This document shows, in pieces, positions 8,051 through 15,256 of a DNA stretch of 27,031 bases (positions are counted from its first letter, which is position 1; every line of letters begins with the position of its first letter). The translations under genes were made by a program, and so were the position numbers. This DNA comes from an uncultured Collinsella sp. (GTDB lineage: Bacteria > Actinomycetota > Coriobacteriia > Coriobacteriales > Coriobacteriaceae), in assembly GCA_900544875.1 (NCBI GenBank), contig UQWS01000022.1, forward strand, positions 1-27,031. The letters are read 5' to 3'. The notes under the pieces are model-generated. The model was not told where the DNA came from, made no database searches, and was given only the letters and a program-made list of their open reading frames with translations.

Positions 8051-8193
8051 CCTGGGCACCAAGTTGATTGCCAAAGAGCCCCGTCCTTAAAAGACTGCTC
8101 TCTGGGTTGCGGTGAGATGCGCAACAGAATCGTGCCATTTGGATAAATACGCTTGTGGTTTCTTTAAAGACACCTTAAACGCCGCTGAATATC

Positions 8194-8222
8194 TTTGGAA
8201 AGAAATGCCTGCTCGGTATCAT
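8194..8222 (+). promoter_or_regulatory. Candidate promoter of the serine hydrolase gene
   Basis: TTTGGA (8194-8199) and TATCAT (8217-8222) are spaced by 17 bases. They lie 38 bases before the GTG start. A second AT-rich TATATA at 8231-8236 is an alternative -10 box with no good -35. Confidence 0.4.
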
Positions 8223-8259
8223 ACTGCTCGTATATAAACGGTGGCAGTCAGGAGACCAC

Positions 8260-9378
8260 GTGCGAAACATCGCATCGCGGGACGAGTATGTGCCGCAGCA
8301 TGGCAGCAGATATAAGACGAAGGGCACGTCTTCGCGTGGCCTTGCCGGCGCTCGCATCCGCGTGAGGAAGATTGCCGCCATTGGGATGCTAACGTCGGCG
8401 GTTATTATCCTCGGAATTACCGTTAAAACCTACGCCTCGGAGCGAACGGTGCGCCCAGATGCGTCAACGGTACAGCTGCAAAACGAGAAGGTTTCAAAGT
8501 TCAAAGCGTCGGCAGATCAAGCTCTGTCGACGGCAGATCTCAAGACGAGACTTTCGAAGGCGGACTTCAACGATATCCCTTCGGGTGATACCGTTCGGAC
8601 CTTCTCGTTGGTGGATAACAAGACTCCTGCCTTGGAGGATGAGAGCCTTGCCTCGCTCCAGGATGCCCTGTGTCGGGCGCAGAAGCTGGGCGACGTGGGT
8701 GTAGTGTTCTACGACCTATCGAGCGGTAGAGGCGTGACGTATAACGCCGATGTCGAGGTGTATGGAGCGAGCAGCTACAAAGCGCTGTATGCGCTCTATA
8801 TTTGCGAGACGTTGGTCGAATCGGGGCGGGTGTCGCTCGATGGGCCTTTAGCCACGTATGGTGGTTGCAGCATGGGCTGGCAGACGGTGCGCGACCTTAT
8901 CGAGAATGCCGTCGCCAACTCAGACAACGATTCGTTTATCGCGTTACGCGCGGCGTTTGACCATGATGGCTATGAGGATTGGATTGCCAATCTGGGTGTT
9001 GATGACGAAACGGCACTGAATCCGATGAGTGATTTTCCGACCTACTGCCCGCGCACTTCTGCGAGGTTATGGCGCGAGATGAGCGAGTATCTGAGCATGG
9101 ATACCGAGACTTCACAGTGGTTGTCAGGCCTTTTGGCATCAACATCGCGCTCGTTTATTCGCGATGGCATTGCGGACGATCAGGTCTTGGTGCGCAACAA
9201 AGCGGGTTGGATCAGCGAGGACGGCTACTATTCGACATGCGATGCAGGCCTCATCGACATCGATGGCCGTACCTATGTCATGAGCGTCATGACATCGATG
9301 CCATCGAGCGACCGTTCGAGCGAGGTTACGGCTGCGATTGCAAAGGCTCTGTTTGATACGCGAGCTGCACTGGCTTAG
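8260..9378 (+). CDS. Membrane-anchored class A beta-lactamase-like serine hydrolase
   Basis: This 372-residue protein has a basic, cytoplasmic N-terminus, one hydrophobic segment at about 38-55 (AAIGMLTSAVIILGITV) and an extracytoplasmic domain from about 130 to 372. That domain shows the three active-site motifs of the penicillin-recognising serine hydrolase superfamily: SSYK (S171, K174), SDN (221-223) and KAG (314-316). The order and spacing fit class A beta-lactamases, but the KTG triad is KAG and the linker before the domain is long, so a cell-wall role or an unknown ester/amide substrate is as likely as drug hydrolysis. The GTG start follows CAGGAGA. It stands alone with its own promoter. 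Confidence 0.85.
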   Translation: MRNIASRDEYVPQHGSRYKTKGTSSRGLAGARIRVRKIAAIGMLTSAVIILGITVKTYASERTVRPDASTVQLQNEKVSKFKASADQALSTADLKTRLSKADFNDIPSGDTVRTFSLVDNKTPALEDESLASLQDALCRAQKLGDVGVVFYDLSSGRGVTYNADVEVYGASSYKALYALYICETLVESGRVSLDGPLATYGGCSMGWQTVRDLIENAVANSDNDSFIALRAAFDHDGYEDWIANLGVDDETALNPMSDFPTYCPRTSARLWREMSEYLSMDTETSQWLSGLLASTSRSFIRDGIADDQVLVRNKAGWISEDGYYSTCDAGLIDIDGRTYVMSVMTSMPSSDRSSEVTAAIAKALFDTRAALA

Positions 9379-9456
9379 CGTGTTCGTTTGGCGAGGTCAA
9401 ACAAAATGCTGGTACCATACCTTGGTTGAGAATTTCGTATAGGTTTGGGGAATGGT

Positions 9457-10197
9457 ATGGCTACCATCGCGATTATCGGTGCGCTCGAAAAAGAGATCAT
9501 GCAGATTAAGGAAGAGCTGAGCGACGTTTGCGAGGCACGGGAGGCAGGCTTGACCGTTGTGAGCGGTGAGCTCGACGGCCTGACAGTTGTCGCCACAACG
9601 GCGGGCATGGGCACGGTGAACGCCGCCGCTGCAACACAGCACCTCATTAGCAAGTATGCTCCGCAGGCTGTTGTGTTTTCGGGCATTGCGGGCGGTTTGA
9701 ACCCCAAGCTCCATATCGACGACGTGGTCATTGGCAAACACCTACGCTATCTGGATACCGATACCGCGCTTATCGCCGAGTCCGCACCGGGGCTCGAGGA
9801 GTTTGGCTCGACGCCCGCGCTGGTCGATATTGCCGCCGACGTGCTTGCTGAGCGTGGGTTTGTTGACGCTTCGAAAAATGCAGTCGCTTCGAACGAGGGC
9901 ACCAAGCAGTTCCTGGTCGGCACGATTGCCACGGGTAACCGCTTTGTGACGGGCGCCACCATGCGCAATGACGCTATCGAGGCGACGCATGCCGATTGTG
10001 TCGGCATGGAGGGCGCGGCAATTGCCCATGTCGCAACCAAAAATGGTGTCGATTGCCTGGTGTTGCGCGCTATCAGCGATAATTGTGACGAGGCGTACGA
10101 TGCAATTTGCGAGCGCGAGTTCGATCTGTTCGAGTACGCGCGTGTCGCAAGTGACATCACGCTCGATATCGTCCGCCGCATTGCCGCTGCGCAATAG
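9457..10197 (+). CDS. mtnN: 5'-methylthioadenosine/S-adenosylhomocysteine nucleosidase
   Basis: This 246-residue enzyme cleaves adenine from methylthioadenosine and S-adenosylhomocysteine, in methyl-cycle recycling and possibly autoinducer-2 precursor formation. The N-terminus MATIAIIGALEKEI is diagnostic and supplies the equivalent of E. coli E12. The substrate-binding glutamate is E185 in GMEGAAIAHVA and the catalytic aspartate is D208 in RAISDN; their spacing of 23 residues matches E174 and D197 of E. coli. ATG 9457 was chosen over the in-frame TTG 9445 because GGGG lies 6 bases before it. The engB gene follows after 38 bases and may be cotranscribed. Confidence 0.93.
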   Translation: MATIAIIGALEKEIMQIKEELSDVCEAREAGLTVVSGELDGLTVVATTAGMGTVNAAAATQHLISKYAPQAVVFSGIAGGLNPKLHIDDVVIGKHLRYLDTDTALIAESAPGLEEFGSTPALVDIAADVLAERGFVDASKNAVASNEGTKQFLVGTIATGNRFVTGATMRNDAIEATHADCVGMEGAAIAHVATKNGVDCLVLRAISDNCDEAYDAICEREFDLFEYARVASDITLDIVRRIAAAQ

Positions 10198-10235
10198 CGC
10201 GTCTATTTGTAAGAACCTACGACCAAGGAGTGTCC

Positions 10236-10826
10236 ATGGCCGATTCCATTAACTACCAGCTTGCCAAGTTCGTCGCCAGCTATGGCAAGGTTTCGCAGAT
10301 TCCCGAGTCCACCTGCCCCGAGGTGAGCTTTGTCGGCCGCTCCAACGTGGGCAAGTCGTCGATTATGAACAAGCTATTTGGCCGCAAGAACCTAGTCAAG
10401 GTTTCCAGTACGCCGGGCAAGACGAGCAACATCAACTTCTTTGAGGCCGATGACGTGCATTTCGTGGACCTGCCGGGTTACGGTTTCGCCCGTCGCTCCA
10501 AGGCCGAGCGCGACCGCTGGGCCGAGCTTATCGGCGACTTTTTCGACTCCGAGCGCAGCTTTAACTTGGTCGTCTCGCTGGTGGACATTCGTCACGATCC
10601 CAGCAAGCTCGATCATGACATGATCGACTACCTGCAGGGCAACGAGTTCAACTTTATCGTCTGCCTCACCAAGGCCGACAAACTCAGCCGTACCCAGCAG
10701 GCCCGCCAAGCAGCAGCCATCAAAAAGCAGCTCAACGTCCCGGCCGAGAATGTAATCATCACGAGCTCCCAGACCGGCGTGGGTATCGACGAACTAAAAA
10801 AGCGCATCGCCGAGGCCTGCCTCTAG
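10236..10826 (+). CDS. engB: Ribosome biogenesis GTPase EngB/YsxC
   Basis: This 196-residue protein belongs to the EngB (YsxC/YihA) GTPases needed for large ribosomal subunit assembly. The G motifs are in order: G1 GRSNVGKS at 34-41, the G2 region SSTPGKTSNINFF, G3 DLPGYG, G4 TKADK and G5 TSSQTG. The length is typical of the family. The start is ATG 10236, 5 bases after AAGGAG; the GTG at 10230 overlaps that ribosome site and is rejected. It lies 38 bases behind mtnN. A 20-bp inverted repeat with a T-run follows 31 bases after the stop and could end this transcript. Confidence 0.95.
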   Translation: MADSINYQLAKFVASYGKVSQIPESTCPEVSFVGRSNVGKSSIMNKLFGRKNLVKVSSTPGKTSNINFFEADDVHFVDLPGYGFARRSKAERDRWAELIGDFFDSERSFNLVVSLVDIRHDPSKLDHDMIDYLQGNEFNFIVCLTKADKLSRTQQARQAAAIKKQLNVPAENVIITSSQTGVGIDELKKRIAEACL

Positions 10827-10857
10827 TCAGGCTGCAGCCCATCAAAAGCTCCCATCT

Positions 10858-10909
10858 ATATCACCTCAGTGATAGTTATTGGTAAACTATCACTGAGGTG
10901 ATATTTTTT
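10858..10909 (+). promoter_or_regulatory. 20-bp perfect inverted repeat: operator and/or terminator
   Basis: The arms 10858-10877 and 10885-10904 are perfectly complementary around the 7-base spacer ATTGGTA. Each arm is itself a dyad, ATCAC-N4-GTGAT, at 10860-10873 and 10889-10902, so there are two copies of one operator-like site 29 bp apart. The distal arm runs into TTTTTT before the AGGAGG of the next gene. As RNA it would make a textbook intrinsic terminator for engB; as DNA it is the expected place for autoregulation by the XRE-domain protein encoded downstream. Both roles may coexist. Confidence 0.75.
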
Positions 10910-10920
10910 AGGAGGTCGAT

Positions 10921-11604
10921 ATGGAGCTTTGGCATGGGTCGGACGTTGTTGTCGATCATCCATCGTTGGATAAATGCAGGCAATTCAATGACTATGGGCG
11001 CGGGTTTTATTGCACACCGCATGAGGAAATGGCAATGGAGTGGGCATGTCGGACCGAGTCTGATGGCATTGCCAATCGATATGAGCTTGATTTAGATGGC
11101 CTTGCGATTTTGGATTTGGAATCAGGTGAGTTCTCGATTCTCAACTGGCTTGCAATTCTGGCGAATAACAGAGAGTTTAATGTTTCAACGCCAGTAGCAA
11201 GCGAGGGGCTTCGTTATCTGCTGGATAACTGCCTGATTGATATTTCTCCCTATGACGTTATTCGAGGCTGTCGTGCAGACGATTCCTATTTCTCGTTTGC
11301 AAGACAGTTTGTCAACGGCATGATCTCGCTCAGGCAATTGCAGCGCATTATGTTTTTGGGGGATTTGGGCATTCAATATGCGCTTATGAGTGAGCGTGCG
11401 TTCTCGGCGATTAAGTTCCGCGATTGGAAGCAGGCCTCGGGAGCTGAGTTTTATCCCAAACGATTTGAGCGAGAACAGAACGCTCGACGAAAGTACCTGG
11501 ATACTGTAAACGGATTTGACTCTGATGGTGTCGACATTAGGGATTTGATGGCAGGGAGGGTTGATTTAAATGATCCAAGAGTTAACGGATTGTGGGCCGA
11601 GTAG
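10921..11604 (+). CDS. DUF3990 protein, ADP-ribosyltransferase-like putative toxin
   Basis: This 227-residue protein starts with LWHGSDVVVDHP, then DYGRGFYCTPHEEMAMEWA (residues 24-42), the hallmark of the DUF3990 family. From memory of that family, its fold is related to ADP-ribosyltransferases, with H5 and the GFY segment forming the NAD site; no activity is proven here. AGGAGG lies 5 bases before ATG 10921. The gene is visibly richer in A and T than its neighbours and uses codons such as ATA, AGA and TTA more freely, which suggests transfer. The downstream gene overlaps it by 35 bases and encodes an XRE-domain protein, an arrangement like Res/Xre-type toxin-antitoxin operons. Toxicity is an inference. 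Confidence 0.8.
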   Translation: MELWHGSDVVVDHPSLDKCRQFNDYGRGFYCTPHEEMAMEWACRTESDGIANRYELDLDGLAILDLESGEFSILNWLAILANNREFNVSTPVASEGLRYLLDNCLIDISPYDVIRGCRADDSYFSFARQFVNGMISLRQLQRIMFLGDLGIQYALMSERAFSAIKFRDWKQASGAEFYPKRFEREQNARRKYLDTVNGFDSDGVDIRDLMAGRVDLNDPRVNGLWAE

Positions 11605-12268
11605 GACATACCCCGTCTACTACCTCGAGGATGCAATGAACAACCTCGGCGACTGCTTTGACTATGCCGTTAACGATTATGGGGCAGAAGGATCGGAAGT
11701 TGCTGAACTCTTTTGCCTGAGCGGCGTGGCCCGCGAGTTCGAACGCGGCAACGCATGGGTAGTGTCGGGAAAATCGGGCGTTGAGCTGTTCGCGCTCATT
11801 GCCGAAAGGTCCGGCTATCAATCAAGGCCGATGCCAAATCGAACCTACCGATTCGAAAAGACACCGGAATATTGGACAGGCTGGATATTGGCATACCTTC
11901 AGTGGCGCCTAGGAGAGTCTTTCGAAGATTTGCTGCATGTCGTTCCATTCGATGTGCTACGCAGTCTGTACTACCCCTGGCACGAAGCCTCGGAGGAACG
12001 CGTGGCTCGCCTCGTCTGCGATATGGCGAAAAAAGCGTCCAGGCAAACCAAACTTGCGTTAGCAAGAAAGAGGCTCAAGAAAACCCAACAAGATCTGGCA
12101 TACGAATCGGGTGTGTCACTCCGCTCAATCCAAATGTACGAGCAGCGTCAGAGAAACATCAATGAAGCCTCGGTAACAAGCGTACGAGCCATAGCAAAAG
12201 CCCTCCACTGCAACATTGAGGACCTCCTAGAACCAGTCTTCGAATACAAAGAAACCAGCGCAGCGTAA
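11570..12268 (+). CDS. XRE-domain protein, putative antitoxin partner of the DUF3990 protein
   Basis: This 232-residue protein has three parts. Residues 14-70 (YYLEDAMNNLGDCFDYAVND...FCLSGVAREFERGN) resemble small proteins encoded next to DUF3990 genes. Residues about 95-150 (YWTGWILAYLQWRLGESFEDLL) form a second conserved block. Residues about 165-225 are an XRE/Cro helix-turn-helix (RLKKTQQDLAYESGVSLRSIQMYEQRQ) followed by NIEDLLEP. It overlaps the DUF3990 gene by 35 bases, with its ribosome site GGGAGG inside that gene, so translation is probably coupled. The natural reading is an antitoxin that also represses the operon through the paired ATCAC-N4-GTGAT sites upstream. Codon use is less GC-biased than in neighbouring genes. 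Confidence 0.8.
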   Translation: MIQELTDCGPSRTYPVYYLEDAMNNLGDCFDYAVNDYGAEGSEVAELFCLSGVAREFERGNAWVVSGKSGVELFALIAERSGYQSRPMPNRTYRFEKTPEYWTGWILAYLQWRLGESFEDLLHVVPFDVLRSLYYPWHEASEERVARLVCDMAKKASRQTKLALARKRLKKTQQDLAYESGVSLRSIQMYEQRQRNINEASVTSVRAIAKALHCNIEDLLEPVFEYKETSAA

Positions 12269-12404
12269 ACCAAGCGCACAGGCGAAGCCTGTCACTAGTA
12301 AGTGCCCCTACCTAGCAAGAGCCCCTACCAATAAAAAGCAACTATCGGCCCGGCGACTTTCCAAAGCGTAGGTCCCTGTAGCCGCCGTCAGCGAAGCTAA
12401 CGTA
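12269..12404. other. Intergenic region after the XRE gene
   Basis: The stretch holds a small hairpin with a GAA loop, ACAGGC/GCCTGT (12278-12292), which could weakly end the plus-strand transcript but lacks a T-run. A short direct repeat, GCCCCTACC, occurs at about 12303 and 12321. No gene is seen. Confidence 0.4.
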
Positions 12405-12529
12405 GGGGAGGCCAGGGGCTTTGCCCCCAAATCTTTCCGCAGGACGGCAGGACCCCCGCCGCACGAAGTGCGCAGCGGGGGTCCTGCCATGTCCGAGGAC
12501 GATTTGGGGGCAAAGCCCCTGGCCTCCCC
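12405..12529 (-). repeat. Nested-hairpin element, copy A (3' of thrB)
   Basis: This 125-bp palindrome has perfect 29-bp outer arms (12405-12433 and 12501-12529). Inside are an inner 14-bp stem (GGCAGGACCCCCGC 12446-12459 with its complement 12475-12488) and an apical GCAC/GTGC hairpin. Read along the minus strand, the strand of thrB, the unpaired joints are GTCCTC and TGCGGAAA, with a GGAC/GTCC helix between. It begins 21 bases after the thrB stop. The same joints recur in copies B and C with different but still paired stems. Confidence 0.85.
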
Positions 12530-12550
12530 GGCGAGTATACGGGACGGCGA

Positions 12551-13432
12551 CTACAGGTATTCGATCTGGGCGCCTTCCGTGTCGCACGTCAGAATGTGCG
12601 TGTCGCACTTGGGGAACTGCTCACGCAGCTTGACCTGCAGGAACTTTGCCACGATGGTGTCGTCGGTCACAGCCATAAGGGTCGAGCCCGAACCGCTGAT
12701 CCAGATGGTTTTGGCGCCGCCGTTAAGGCAGGTGTCGCGCACGGCGTTGTAGTCGGGAATCAGACGGCGACGATAGGGTTCCTGGATGCGGTCGTCATTG
12801 GCGGCGGCAATCAGGTCGAGGTCACCAGTCTCCAAGCCGCGCGTCATACCGGCGATGCGGCCCATTTGCCACACGGCGGTGGAGAGCGGAATCTCCTGCG
12901 GCACGACCTTGCGCGCCTCGCTCGTGTGTACCTCGTAGGGCGGAATCACGGTAATAAAACGCAGGCGATCGCTCACCTCGTAGCGCAGGCACTGGGGGAG
13001 CGAATCGGTCGGCGTAAAGGAGCAGACGGCGCCGCCCAGGATGGCGGGGGCGACGTTATCGGGATGGCCCTCGACTTCGGTGGCAATGCGGACGAGCTCG
13101 GCGCGGTCGACGGTGTGGCCTGTCAGTGCGGCGGCGGCCATAATGCCGGCGACGACGCAGGTGGAGCTGGAGCCCAGGCCGCGGGCGACGGGAACGTCAG
13201 TCTGAATGTCGATGGCAACAGGAAAAGCCGGCTCGCCCCATGCGGCCAGTGCATCGACAAAGCTTACGTAGACCAGGTTGTCCTCGTTTTGGAACTCTTC
13301 GGGGCAGCCCGTGATGGTGAGTTTATCGGCGCGCTCAAAGGTAAAGTGCGAGTAGAGGCTGACGGCCATGCCGAGGGTGTCGTAGCCAATGCCCAAGTTG
13401 GCGCTCGTTGCTGGGACGGTGATTTTGATCAT
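12551..13432 (-). CDS. thrB: Homoserine kinase
   Basis: This 293-residue GHMP-family kinase phosphorylates homoserine to O-phosphohomoserine, the substrate of the threonine synthase encoded just upstream. It opens with MIKITVPATSANLGIGYDTLG, typical of ThrB, and the phosphate-binding loop ARGLGSSSTCVVAGI lies near residues 85-100. The length is normal. A strong AGGAGG (13439-13444 on the plus strand) precedes the start. Although it lies behind thrC on the same strand, a terminator and a 112-bp palindrome occupy the 203-base gap, so thrB may have its own promoter or be only partly cotranscribed. Copy A of the nested-hairpin element lies 21 bases past its stop. Confidence 0.95.
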   Translation of the reverse strand: MIKITVPATSANLGIGYDTLGMAVSLYSHFTFERADKLTITGCPEEFQNEDNLVYVSFVDALAAWGEPAFPVAIDIQTDVPVARGLGSSSTCVVAGIMAAAALTGHTVDRAELVRIATEVEGHPDNVAPAILGGAVCSFTPTDSLPQCLRYEVSDRLRFITVIPPYEVHTSEARKVVPQEIPLSTAVWQMGRIAGMTRGLETGDLDLIAAANDDRIQEPYRRRLIPDYNAVRDTCLNGGAKTIWISGSGSTLMAVTDDTIVAKFLQVKLREQFPKCDTHILTCDTEGAQIEYL

Positions 13433-13445
13433 GTGAGTCCTCCTG

Positions 13446-13557
13446 GCGTGCCTGGCTGTTTAGTTGGCTGCTCGGGCAGTCCTGCGCAAGACGGAAAGCA
13501 CATTAAGTGCTTTCCTTTGCGTGCGGAACTCGCGACGAACTAAACAGCCAGGCACGC
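13446..13557 (+). repeat. Nested palindrome in the thrC-thrB gap, possible copy D
   Basis: Perfect 20-bp outer arms, GCGTGCCTGGCTGTTTAGTT (13446-13465) and its complement (13538-13557), enclose an inner hairpin GGAAAGCAC-ATTAA-GTGCTTTCC. On the plus strand the joints read GTCCTG (13479-13484) and TGCGGAAC (13521-13528), close to those of copies A-C. The left strand has an extra CTGC/GCAG mini-hairpin, so membership of the family is likely but not certain. The outer arm ends one base before the thrB ribosome site. Confidence 0.65.
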
Positions 13558-13592
13558 TGCGCACGTTCGTCATCATCCCGGTGGGTATCTGA

Positions 13593-13624
13593 TAAAAGAA
13601 GGTGCGCCGGCTTTCGCCGGCGCC
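13593..13624 (-). terminator. Intrinsic terminator of thrC
   Basis: On the minus strand an 8-bp GC stem, GCGCCGGC/GCCGGCGC with a GAAA loop (13604-13623), is followed by TTCTTTTATC. It lies 12 bases beyond the thrC stop and is the clearest intrinsic terminator in the window. Confidence 0.8.
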
Positions 13625-13635
13625 TTATAAGGGGT

Positions 13636-15153
13636 TTAGTTGGTAGCCATCTTTTTTGCAGCCTGCTCCACGTAGTTGGCCATGTCGGCTACGTCGCAGA
13701 CGTCTTCGAAGCGGACGGGCTTGGACTTGAGTTCGGCGAGCTGCGCCGGGGCGACCGTATTGGTGGCCTGCTCGAGCACGCGCATGGCCTCAAAGTCGTC
13801 CTCGGGAACGTTAAGGCCCAGAGCGTCGCAGCAGGCGCGCGGGAACTTGTAGGGGCTGGCGGTCGAAAGCAGCACGCGGGCCTTGGCGCCCTCGGCGGGA
13901 GCGACCTTTTCGAAGACGTGGTAGCCGCAAGCGGTGTGCGGGTCGATCACGTAGTCGTTGGCGTCCCAGCAGCTCTTGATGGCGGCGCGGACCTCGTCCT
14001 CGCTGGCCCAACCACAGCCAAAGACGCTCTGAATCTTTGCCAGCAGGTTGGCGGGAACCTCGTAGCGACCAGTCTGTGCCAGCTGCTCCATAAGGCCGGC
14101 AACGAGCTCGCAGTCGCCGTCGGACAGGAAGTAGAGCATGCGCTCCAGGTTGGAGCTAATAAGGATGTCCATCGACGGCGAGATGGTCGTGAAGAACGGA
14201 CGGTTGCGGTCGTAGACGCCGGTGGTCAGGAAGTCAGCCAGCACGTTGTTCTTGTCGCTCGCGACGATGAGCTTGGCGACGGGCAGACCCATGCGCTTGG
14301 CATAGTAGCCGGCCAGGATATCGCCAAAGTTGCCGGTCGGTACGCAGAACTCCACGGCGTCGCCAGCCTCGATGGCGCCGGCGCGCAGCAGCTGCGCATA
14401 GGCGGCAAAGTAGTAGACGACCTGCGGCACCAGACGGCCGACGTTGATGGAGTTGGCGCTCGAAAGCACGGTGCCAGCGGCCTCCAGACGCTCGGCAAGC
14501 TCCTTATCGGCAAAGATGCGCTTGACGGCACTCTGGGCGTCGTCGAAGTTGCCGCGGATGCCGCAGACGGCGACATTATCGCCCTCCTGTGTGGACATCT
14601 GCAGATTCTGCACGCGGCTGACTTTGCCCTCGGGATAAAAGACGGTGATGCCCGTGCCCGGGGCGTCGGCAAAGCCGGCGAGTGCTGCCTTGCCCGTGTC
14701 GCCCGACGTGGCGGTGACGATCATGATGCGCTCGGCGCCACCGTCCTTGGCGGAGGTACGGGCCATGAGGCGGGGGAGCATCTGCAAGGCGACGTCCTTA
14801 AAGGCGCTCGTGGGACCGCCAAAGAGCTCCATCACATAGGTTTGAGGAGCGTCGGGGCCCGGTGCTGCATCAAGTTTGACGAGTGGTGTGACCTCTTCGC
14901 TCGCGAACGTGCCGCGGTAAGCCTCATTCACGCAGGCCATAATTTCTTCGTTCGTGTAATCGTTCAGTAACATTCCCAACACATTTTGAGCGATTTCAAA
15001 GTACGATTTATCGGCAAGCGAGCTGATATCGACCTGCTGGGTGCCAAGCTCGTCCGAGACAAACAAACCCCCGTCGGGAGCGATGCCGGTGCGGATTGCC
15101 ACCTTACTTGAGCATGATAAAGTGCGTCCTCGTGTACTATGATAAGTTCCCAT
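13636..15153 (-). CDS. thrC: Threonine synthase
   Basis: This 505-residue PLP enzyme converts O-phosphohomoserine to threonine. The N-terminus MGTYHSTRG is the family signature of the longer (E. coli-type) synthases, and the PLP lysine is K119 in GGPTSAFKDVALQ. Later motifs include TATSGDTGKAAL and the glycine-rich PTGNFGDILAGYYAK. I chose ATG 15153, with GAGGAG 9 bases upstream, over the in-frame ATG 15198 because homologues start at the MGTYHSTRG position. The gene diverges from lysC across about 100 bases and is followed by a strong terminator. Its product and thrB complete the last two steps to threonine; homoserine dehydrogenase is not in the window. Confidence 0.95.
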   Translation of the reverse strand: MGTYHSTRGRTLSCSSKVAIRTGIAPDGGLFVSDELGTQQVDISSLADKSYFEIAQNVLGMLLNDYTNEEIMACVNEAYRGTFASEEVTPLVKLDAAPGPDAPQTYVMELFGGPTSAFKDVALQMLPRLMARTSAKDGGAERIMIVTATSGDTGKAALAGFADAPGTGITVFYPEGKVSRVQNLQMSTQEGDNVAVCGIRGNFDDAQSAVKRIFADKELAERLEAAGTVLSSANSINVGRLVPQVVYYFAAYAQLLRAGAIEAGDAVEFCVPTGNFGDILAGYYAKRMGLPVAKLIVASDKNNVLADFLTTGVYDRNRPFFTTISPSMDILISSNLERMLYFLSDGDCELVAGLMEQLAQTGRYEVPANLLAKIQSVFGCGWASEDEVRAAIKSCWDANDYVIDPHTACGYHVFEKVAPAEGAKARVLLSTASPYKFPRACCDALGLNVPEDDFEAMRVLEQATNTVAPAQLAELKSKPVRFEDVCDVADMANYVEQAAKKMATN

Positions 15154-15256
15154 ATAACAGTGCTCCTCGGATACCTTGGTCCCAATCGGTGAACCCATGG
15201 TATCAGAGCGCGCAAAACAGGTTTGCAGAGGCTTTTAGAAAGGTAACCTCCACGCC

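Noticed and set aside
12405..12529. CRISPR-like or tandem array
   Set aside because: Repeats are dispersed palindromes with no regular spacers and no cas genes in the window.
12596..14970. Long plus-strand frames opposite thrB and thrC
   Set aside because: They are antisense shadows of high-GC genes; translations are glycine/alanine/valine-rich without motifs, while thrB and thrC have clear signatures.
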